This document shows positions 6,486 through 10,729 of a stretch of DNA of 10,729 nucleotides, piece after piece. Source of the stretch: an uncultured Actinoplanes sp. (GTDB taxonomy: Bacteria > Actinomycetota > Actinomycetes > Mycobacteriales > Micromonosporaceae); the NCBI GenBank assembly GCA_934667465.1, contig CAKUMG010000112.1, positions 1-10,729 on the forward strand. The letters run 5' to 3'. How positions within the stretch are numbered: the first letter of the stretch is position 1; each line of letters begins with the position of its first letter. The notes beneath the pieces are model-generated. The model was not told the origin of the DNA. It made no database searches and saw nothing but the letters and a program-made list of their open reading frames with translations. Made by a program: the position numbers and the translations under genes.

Positions 6486-7202
6486 GTGCCGTCCTTTCTC
6501 GACGCCCTGCGCGCGGCCGGGCTGCCGCTGATCATGGAGGTCAAGACGCGCGACCCGCACGGCGGCGACCTCCTCGGCGGGCGCGGCGTGGCCGAGGTGG
6601 TGCGCGCCTACGAGGCGGCCGGCGCGCCGTGCGTCTCCGTGGTGACCGGCCGCTGGTTCGGGGGCACCACCGCCCTGCTGCGCGAGGTCGCGGGCCTGAC
6701 CGGGCTGCCGCTGCTGCAGAAGGACTTCATCACCCGGCACGACCAGGTCACCGCCGCCCGCGACCTCGGCGCCTCGGCCGTGCTCCTCACCGCGGGCCTG
6801 CTGACCACGTCGGCGCTGGGCCGGCTGACCGGCGCCGCCCTCGACGCCGGACTGACCCCGTTCGTCGAGGTCACCACCGAGCAAGAGATCGAGAGCCTGC
6901 CGTACGCGGATCGGTGCGCGGTGGCGGTGAACAACAAGGACATCAAGCAGCGCGAGCGCGACGCGCCCCGGCTGGACCGCAGCCGCGCCCTGCTGCCGGC
7001 GCTGACAGCCGCCGGCGTGGGCTGCCCGGTCAGCGCCAGCGGCATCGAGGATCCCGCGGACGCGGCGGACCTGCTCGCCCGCGGCTACGGCGGGCTGTTG
7101 GTCGGCACGTCACTCCTGCGTCGCTCGGACCCGGTAGCGTGGGCCACCGAGGTTGCGCTCCATCGCTCTCGGTTGATGGCTGGCAACACAGAGCATCCAT
7201 AA
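6486..7202 (+). CDS. TrpC-like (indole-3-glycerol phosphate synthase family) enzyme
   Basis: Starting at GTG 6486 the protein has 238 residues. Family motifs are IMEVKTRDP at 16-24, LLQKDF at 76-81, FVEVT at 126-130, VNNKD at 148-152 and VSASGI at 182-187. By comparison with the Sulfolobus enzyme the key residues Glu18, Lys20, Lys79 (general acid), Glu128 and Asn149 are kept. The Glu of the ESGI motif (Glu210) is Ala184, and Arg182 is Lys151. The 30-40 residue N-terminal extension that helps cap the substrate in many family members is missing. The normal enzyme closes the pyrrole ring with loss of CO2 and water. Here it would do the corresponding ring closure on the product of the TrpF-like enzyme (inference). 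It is the last gene of the operon; G+C falls over its final 20 codons. An alternative start is GTG 6477. Confidence 0.85.
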   Translation: MPSFLDALRAAGLPLIMEVKTRDPHGGDLLGGRGVAEVVRAYEAAGAPCVSVVTGRWFGGTTALLREVAGLTGLPLLQKDFITRHDQVTAARDLGASAVLLTAGLLTTSALGRLTGAALDAGLTPFVEVTTEQEIESLPYADRCAVAVNNKDIKQRERDAPRLDRSRALLPALTAAGVGCPVSASGIEDPADAADLLARGYGGLLVGTSLLRRSDPVAWATEVALHRSRLMAGNTEHP

Positions 7203-7274
7203 TCGAGACGCTCACACATGCATTTGAGTTTCGCAGCTATGGTCCGTCTCGCGATTGCTCGGTGTACTTGATGC
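7203..7274. promoter_or_regulatory. Low-G+C intergenic stretch, probable promoter/operator for the NmrA-type gene
   Basis: These 72 bases are about 50% G+C against roughly 75% around them. The sequence ATGCAT occurs at 7218-7223 and again at 7271-7276 (the second overlapping the next start), 53 bases apart or about five helix turns. A weak 7-base inverted repeat CGAGACG/CGTCTCG lies at 7204-7210 and 7245-7251. No convincing -35/-10 pair and no Shine-Dalgarno before the next ATG can be picked by eye. The function as a promoter is inferred from position and base composition only. Confidence 0.35.
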
Positions 7275-8102
7275 ATGACAGCTAGCACTGGATCCCCCCG
7301 CACCACCCTCGTCATCGGCGGCACCGGCAAGACCGGCCGCCGCGTCGCCGAGCGCCTCACCGCGCAGGGCGCGCCGGTCCGGATCGGCTCGCGCTCCGGT
7401 CAGCCGCCGTTCGACTGGAACGACGAGTCGACCTGGGCGCCCGCCCTGGAGGGCGTCAAGGCCGTCTACATCTCCTACTACCCCGACCTCGCGTTCCCGG
7501 GCGCGACCGAGACGGTCGGCAGCCTCGCCAAGCTCGCCGCCAGCAGCGGCGCCGAGCAGCTCGTGCTCCTGTCGGGCCGCGGCGAGGAGGCCGCGGAGGC
7601 CGGCGAGCAGGCCGTCCAGGCCGCCGGCACCGGCTGGACCATCGTGCGCTGCAGCTGGTTCAACCAGAACTTCAGCGAGAGCTTCCTGCTGGACCCGGTG
7701 CTGGCGGGCGACATCGCCATCCCGGCCGGCGACGCGGTCGAGCCGTTCACCGACGCCGACGACATCGCCGACGTGGCGGCCGCCGCCCTGCTCGACCCGA
7801 AGCACCAGGGCAAGCTGTACGAGCTGACCGGCCCGCGCCTGCTCAGCTTCGCCGACGTGGCCGCCGAGCTCTCCACGGTCACCGGCCGCCCGATCAAGTA
7901 CACCCCGCTCAGCGCCGACGAGTACCGCGCGATCCTGGCCCAGCACGACCTGCCGCCGGACTTCGCCGACCTGTTCCTCGGCATCCTGGACGGCCGCAAC
8001 GCGCACCTCACCGACGGGGTGCAGCAGGCCCTGGGCCGCGCGCCCAAGGACTTCTCGGTGTACGCCCGCGAGGCGGCCGCCACGGGTGTGTGGAACGTCT
8101 GA
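7275..8102 (+). CDS. NmrA-type NAD(P)-binding protein (atypical short-chain dehydrogenase family)
   Basis: This 275-residue protein starts with TLVIGGTGKTGRRVAERL, a glycine-rich Rossmann motif (Gly15-Gly21) after a beta strand. Ser39-Arg40 at the end of the second strand suggests NADP(H). The middle has LVLLSGRGEE and WTIVRCSWFNQNF, which recur in NmrA/HSCARG and azoreductase-like relatives. There the canonical SDR Tyr-x-x-x-Lys is usually missing, as it appears to be here. Members act as redox sensors or NAD(P)H-dependent reductases, so the chemistry cannot be assigned. The ATG at 7275 has no visible Shine-Dalgarno. It is followed by a hairpin terminator and preceded by the low-G+C gap, so it is probably its own transcription unit rather than part of the Trp-like operon. 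Confidence 0.82.
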   Translation: MTASTGSPRTTLVIGGTGKTGRRVAERLTAQGAPVRIGSRSGQPPFDWNDESTWAPALEGVKAVYISYYPDLAFPGATETVGSLAKLAASSGAEQLVLLSGRGEEAAEAGEQAVQAAGTGWTIVRCSWFNQNFSESFLLDPVLAGDIAIPAGDAVEPFTDADDIADVAAAALLDPKHQGKLYELTGPRLLSFADVAAELSTVTGRPIKYTPLSADEYRAILAQHDLPPDFADLFLGILDGRNAHLTDGVQQALGRAPKDFSVYAREAAATGVWNV

Positions 8103-8121
8103 CGACCGTGCCGACGACGAC

Positions 8122-8147
8122 GCCCGGGCGCTTCCCCGCGCCCGGGC
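8122..8147 (+). terminator. Hairpin terminator after the NmrA-type gene
   Basis: A perfect 10-bp stem (GCCCGGGCGC at 8122-8131, GCGCCCGGGC at 8138-8147) closes a 6-base loop, 19 bases after the stop codon. There is no U-tract, which is common for actinomycete terminators. Confidence 0.7.
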
Positions 8148-8187
8148 ATCCCCCACCGTCCACCAGCACCACGCCAGGGAGCGGCCG

Positions 8188-8844
8188 ATGAGCGAGATCA
8201 TGTCGAGCGAGCGGGGCGTGCGCGACCTGCCCGCGCAGATCCACGGGTTCGCGCTCATGCACGTGGCCATGCGCCGGGACACCAAGCGGCTGGCCGACGC
8301 GGCACCGCGGGTCACCCCGGCGAACGTCCGCGCGGTCACCTCGTGGTGGAAACTGCTGCACGACGTCATCGACTGGCACCACCGTAGCGAGGACGACGTG
8401 CTGTGGCCCGCCGTGCGCGCCCTCGTCCCCGGGTTCGCCACGGTCGAGCGCGAGATGCTGCACGACCACACCGCGCTCGAGGAGGCGATGGCCCAGGTCA
8501 CCGCGGCGCTGCGGCGCAGCACCGGGCTGTCGGCGCTGGCACCGGCGGCGCACCGGCTGCACCAGGTGCTCGTGGACCACCTGCGGCACGAGGAGGCGGC
8601 CGTCTTCCCCGTCCTGACCCGGGACCTCCAGACCCGCCAGTACCTCGGCATCGAGCAGCGGGTCGTCGGCAGCGCCCCGCCGCGCGTCCTGTCCTACCTG
8701 CAGCCGTGGATGTTCGACGGCGCCGACCCGGCCGTGATCCCGGGCGTCGCGGCGACCATCCCCCCGCCCGTGCGCTTGCTCGGCAACACCCTGCTGCGGC
8801 GCCGCTACGAGCGGACCGTGGCGCCCGTGCTCGCCCTCACCTGA
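8188..8844 (+). CDS. Hemerythrin (HHE)-domain protein
   Basis: This 218-residue, mainly helical protein carries the spaced His/Glu residues of hemerythrin-like four-helix bundles: His25 in ALMHVAMRRD, His64-His65-x-x-Glu68 in DWHHRSEDD, His94 and Glu98 in LHDHTALEE, and His131/His134-Glu135 in VDHLRHEEA. These would bind a di-iron or other metal centre in the cytosol. Actinobacterial members are linked to oxygen, peroxide or nitric oxide sensing, but no specific role can be read here. The ATG at 8188 has AGGGAG at 8176-8181, 6 bases away. The C-terminal 75 residues, ending in RRRYERTVAPVLALT, lie outside the bundle and are of unknown role. It is flanked by hairpins on both sides, so it is probably monocistronic. 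Confidence 0.82.
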   Translation: MSEIMSSERGVRDLPAQIHGFALMHVAMRRDTKRLADAAPRVTPANVRAVTSWWKLLHDVIDWHHRSEDDVLWPAVRALVPGFATVEREMLHDHTALEEAMAQVTAALRRSTGLSALAPAAHRLHQVLVDHLRHEEAAVFPVLTRDLQTRQYLGIEQRVVGSAPPRVLSYLQPWMFDGADPAVIPGVAATIPPPVRLLGNTLLRRRYERTVAPVLALT

Positions 8845-8846
8845 CC

Positions 8847-8929
8847 GCCCGCCGGCGCCGCCCGGCTCTCGTCGCGATCCCGCCGCCGCGGCCCGGTCCG
8901 GGCCGGTGCCGCGGCGGTCGCCGGCGGGC
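8847..8929 (+). terminator. Nested inverted repeat after the hemerythrin gene
   Basis: Three nested arms lie in one 83-base stretch. The outer 11-bp arms are GCCCGCCGGCG at 8847-8857 and its complement at 8919-8929. The middle 9-bp arms are CCGCCGCGG at 8883-8891 and CCGCGGCGG at 8909-8917. The innermost sequence CCCGG-T-CCGGG is at 8892-8902. The position, directly after a stop codon, supports termination; it also shields the ABC gene that follows. No promoter is obvious in the rest of this 104-base gap. Confidence 0.6.
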
Positions 8930-8948
8930 CCCGATCCGAAAGGCTCCG

Positions 8949-9800
8949 ATGTCCCACCAGAGCACCATGGACATCCGTACGGGCTCCGCGCGCCCGCGGC
9001 AGCTCGGCCCGGGCGCCGGGCGCGCGGGCGACCGGTTCCGCCCGACCCCCGCGGCGTCATCCCCCGCCGCCCCGGCCTCGCTCGCTACCCCCGCCTCGCT
9101 CGCCGCCCCGGCTTCGGTCGCCGCCCGGGAGGAAGTGTTGCGCTGCCGGCGGCTGAGTCATCGCACGCTCGTCGAGGACGTGTCGTTCAGCGTGCACGCC
9201 GGTCAGGCGTACGGGCTGTTCGGCCCCGACGCCGAGGCCCGGTCGGCGGTCATCGGCATGGTGTGCGGGCTGCTCGACGCCGGGCGCGGAGCGGTCCACC
9301 TGCACGGCCTGCCGGTCCGGGACCTGGACCCGGCGAGCCTGCACGCCGGGGTCGGCTACGTGGCGCGCAACGCCGTCGTGCTGCCCGCCGGCACGATCGG
9401 CGACAACCTGCTGATCTGGGCGCGGCTGGGCGGCGTACCCGAGGCGGAGCTGCAGATCCGGGCCGCCGAGGCGCTGGAGCAGGTGGGCCTCGCCACCCGG
9501 CGCGGCGATCCCGTCGCCGGGTGCTCCGGGGGAACCGTACGGGAGATGGGTCTCGCCGTCGCCCTGCTGCACCGCCCGCGGCTGCTCGTCCTGGACGACC
9601 CGGCCCGCGGCCTGACCCCGCGGCGGCGGGCCCGCCTGGTCGCCACCCTCTCCGGCCTGCGCGCGACCGGGACGGCGCTGCTCGTCTCCGGGCGCTCCGC
9701 GGCCGACGTGCCCGACCTGTGCGACGTGGCCGGGCACCTGATCGACGGCCGGCTCACCGCCGGCCCGGCCGACTCCCTTCCCGGAAAGCTGGCGTCATGA
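8949..9800 (+). CDS. ABC-type ATPase domain protein with degenerate catalytic motifs
   Basis: The 283 residues comprise a low-complexity N-terminal extension (1-60) and one nucleotide-binding-domain-like fold. It aligns to DrrA/multidrug-type ABC subunits. Walker A is at 92-99, the signature CSGGT at 192-196, Walker B LLVLDDPARGL at 212-222 and the H-loop region LLVSGRS at 244-250. Almost every functional residue is changed: Walker A reads GPDAEARS instead of GPNGAGKS, the catalytic Glu after Walker B is Asp217, the switch His is Arg249, the D-loop Asp is Thr223, and no Gln stands at the Q-loop (YVARN). It is therefore probably a poor or inactive ATPase, perhaps a regulatory or structural subunit. 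The ATG at 8949 has GAAAGG at 8938-8943. Its stop overlaps the DUF1772 gene start (ATGA), so the two products may work together at the membrane. Confidence 0.78.
   Translation: MSHQSTMDIRTGSARPRQLGPGAGRAGDRFRPTPAASSPAAPASLATPASLAAPASVAAREEVLRCRRLSHRTLVEDVSFSVHAGQAYGLFGPDAEARSAVIGMVCGLLDAGRGAVHLHGLPVRDLDPASLHAGVGYVARNAVVLPAGTIGDNLLIWARLGGVPEAELQIRAAEALEQVGLATRRGDPVAGCSGGTVREMGLAVALLHRPRLLVLDDPARGLTPRRRARLVATLSGLRATGTALLVSGRSAADVPDLCDVAGHLIDGRLTAGPADSLPGKLAS
9072..9125 (+). repeat. Three 18-base in-frame repeats coding PAS(L/V)A(T/A)
   Basis: Three imperfect 18-base copies (9072-9089, 9090-9107, 9108-9125) encode PASLAT, PASLAA and PASVAA in the N-terminal extension of the ABC-type protein. 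The unit is likely to vary in copy number by slippage and to form a flexible linker. Confidence 0.7.
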
Positions 9801-10366
9801 CGTACCCGCCCTACCAGCACGCACCCGCACCCGCACCGGCCCCCGCGCGGCCCGCCCGCCGGGGTGGACCCACCACCTGGTTCCTCGGCTCCGCGATGGT
9901 CTGCGTGGGCCTGATGGCCGGCCTCTTCTTCGCGTTCACCGTCTCGGTCATGCCCGGGCTCGCCGCCGGCGACGACCGCACGTACGTGACCGCCATGCAG
10001 CACATCAACGACAAGATCGAGAACGGGCTCTTCGGCCTGGTCTTCACCGGCGCCCTGCTCTTCACCGCCGTCGCCGCCGTCCTGCTGCTGGTCCGCCGCC
10101 AGCGGGGCGCGGCGGTCTGGGCGGGGGCCGCGGTGCTGTGCTACCTGCTGGTGCTCGCGCTGACCATGGGCGTGGAGATCCCGCTGAACAACGAGCTCGC
10201 CGCCGCGGGGCCGGCCGACCGGATCCCGGACCTGGCGGGCGTGCGGCACGACTTCGAGTCGGTGTGGGTGCCGGTCAACGACGCGCGTACGGCGCTGTGC
10301 GTGCTCGCGCTGGTCTGCCTCGCGCCCGCCCTCCACCTGCACGGTCGCGGCACACCCCGGCCGTGA
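9797..10366 (+). CDS. DUF1772 / anthrone-oxygenase-like membrane protein
   Basis: The 189-residue protein has a Pro/Ala-rich cytosolic start (APAPAPARPARR) and four predicted membrane helices at about 27-50, 78-99, 105-127 and 165-181. The segment GLFFAFTVSVMPGL at 42-55, AMQHIN at 66-71, the EIPLNNELA stretch at 127-135 and W157...N161DAR at 157-164 are the conserved features of the DUF1772 family. A few members are described as anthrone oxygenases, but most have no known function, so an oxygenase role should not be assumed. The ATG at 9797 overlaps the ABC-type stop by 4 bases with GGAAAG at 9783-9788, which implies co-expression. Strong hairpins follow, ending the transcription unit. Confidence 0.82.
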   Translation: MTYPPYQHAPAPAPAPARPARRGGPTTWFLGSAMVCVGLMAGLFFAFTVSVMPGLAAGDDRTYVTAMQHINDKIENGLFGLVFTGALLFTAVAAVLLLVRRQRGAAVWAGAAVLCYLLVLALTMGVEIPLNNELAAAGPADRIPDLAGVRHDFESVWVPVNDARTALCVLALVCLAPALHLHGRGTPRP

Positions 10367-10371
10367 CCCCC

Positions 10372-10411
10372 CGGCGGGCCCGGCGGTCGCCCCCGTGCGC
10401 CGGGCCCGCCG
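10372..10411. terminator. Strong hairpin between convergent genes (first of two)
   Basis: A perfect 14-bp stem (10372-10385 with 10398-10411, core GGCGGGCCCGGCG) closes a 12-base loop, starting 6 bases after the DUF1772 stop. It would act on + strand transcripts, and possibly in both directions. Confidence 0.75.
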
Positions 10412-10416
10412 CCGGA

Positions 10417-10471
10417 GGGGGTGCGGCGCTTCCCGCCCGGAGCGCCGCACCTCCGGGGTTCCCGCTTTTTT
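10417..10471 (+). terminator. Second hairpin with downstream T-run
   Basis: The arms GTGCGGCGCT (10421-10430) and AGCGCCGCAC (10441-10450) pair perfectly around a 10-base loop, with some further pairing to 10417/10454. A run of six T at 10466-10471 lies downstream, unusual in this G+C-rich window. Together with the first hairpin this is a tandem terminator for the DUF1772 unit. Confidence 0.65.
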
Positions 10472-10509
10472 CAGGGCTTTGGTTCAGGGCCTTTGCTCAG
10501 GGCAGTGTC
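10471..10509. repeat. 13-base tandem repeat overlapping the PPTase stop codon
   Basis: TCAGGGC occurs at 10471, 10484 and 10497, exactly 13 bases apart. The first two full units agree at 10 of 13 bases, and the third is partial. Read on the - strand the unit is GCCCTGA plus an A-rich tail, and the copy at 10497 supplies the stop codon of the phosphopantetheinyl transferase gene. This looks like a local slippage duplication. Confidence 0.6.
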
Positions 10510-10729
10510 GCCGCCGCCAGCAGCAGGCCCTCTCCGCGGCGCCAGCGGCCGGTGAACAGGGTGGGCTCGCCCGCCTCCGGCTCGTGCGGCGCCGCGGTGA
10601 ACGTCCCGCCCGGATCGAGCCGCACGGTCGCCGCCCGGAAGTTCAGCCAGCGCCCGGTGAGGGGGTACCACGCCTTGTACGCCGCTTCCTTCGCGCAGAA
10701 CAGCAGCCGGTCCCAGGGCACGTCCGGGC
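10497..10729 (-). CDS. Sfp/Svp-type 4'-phosphopantetheinyl transferase, C-terminal part only
   Basis: The frame is open to the right edge and shows the last 76 residues. The segment WDRLLFCAKEAAYKAWYPLT holds the KEA..K motif of Sfp-type transferases, whose Glu binds Mg and whose Lys contacts the CoA phosphate. It is followed by GRWLNFRAATVRL, as in Svp-like actinomycete enzymes. These enzymes move the phosphopantetheine arm of CoA onto a conserved Ser of carrier proteins. The carrier protein at 2208-2471 (Ser38) is a candidate partner. The gene is convergent with the DUF1772 gene; the start and N-terminal half are outside the window. It may be a general housekeeping transferase of secondary metabolism rather than dedicated to this cluster. 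Confidence 0.88.
   Translation of the reverse strand, partial: PDVPWDRLLFCAKEAAYKAWYPLTGRWLNFRAATVRLDPGGTFTAAPHEPEAGEPTLFTGRWRRGEGLLLAAATLP

Noticed and set aside
2476..7202. An ordinary tryptophan operon
   Set aside because: TrpE, TrpG and TrpB are absent, substrate-binding residues are altered in at least three enzymes, and the genes are interleaved with carrier-protein and cupin genes.
7203..7274. Small RNA or insertion-sequence remnant in the low-G+C gap
   Set aside because: Only a weak 7-base inverted repeat with a 34-base loop is present; no target duplication or transposase fragment is seen.
7212..8651. Long - strand open frame opposite the NmrA and hemerythrin genes
   Set aside because: It crosses two genes and a terminator hairpin, and has low-complexity composition and no recognisable domain.
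9356..10450. Long - strand open frame opposite the ABC and DUF1772 genes
   Set aside because: It runs through both tandem terminator hairpins, has biased composition and shows no motif.
1..10729. CRISPR arrays, tRNA or rRNA genes
   Set aside because: No regularly spaced identical repeats and no tRNA-like or rRNA-like sequence were found on either strand by reading.

Overview
The DNA is about 75% G+C, uses GTG starts and 4-base stop/start overlaps freely, and places strong hairpins without U-tracts between genes. That fits a high-GC actinomycete, and the gene types suggest something like Micromonosporaceae or Streptomycetaceae, although the genus cannot be fixed from sequence reading alone. 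Both window ends cut through genes.

Region 1 (1-7202, + strand) is one tightly packed operon of nine genes with gaps of at most about 20 bases. It continues off the left edge. In order it holds a double hot-dog MaoC-type hydratase (5' end missing), a stand-alone adenylating enzyme, a free carrier protein, a TrpD-like phosphoribosyltransferase, a TrpA-like lyase, an ectoine-synthase-like cupin, an acyl-CoA-dehydrogenase-type flavoprotein, a TrpF-like isomerase and a TrpC-like synthase. Four of these correspond to the tryptophan steps from anthranilate to indole, but trpE, trpG and trpB are absent from the window. Several residues that bind anthranilate in the true Trp enzymes also appear to be lost. 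The adenylation enzyme, carrier protein and flavoprotein form the type of trio that oxidises a carrier-bound amino acid, as in pyrrole-carboxylate pathways. My inference is a specialised-metabolite pathway in which a carrier-bound amino acid is oxidised or cyclised, and a PRPP-dependent route copied from tryptophan synthesis builds a pyrrole-type ring on a substrate that is not anthranilate. The product is unknown.

Region 2 (7203-8844) starts after a short stretch of much lower G+C (about 50%). It holds a NmrA-type NAD(P)-binding protein and a hemerythrin-like protein, separated by a terminator hairpin.

Region 3 (8845-10366) opens with a nested inverted repeat. It then has an ABC-type ATPase domain whose catalytic motifs are nearly all degenerate, translationally coupled to a four-helix DUF1772 membrane protein. 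Two strong hairpins close it.

Region 4 (10497-10729, - strand) is the C-terminal part of an Sfp/Svp-type phosphopantetheinyl transferase running off the right edge. An enzyme of this type could activate the carrier protein of region 1.
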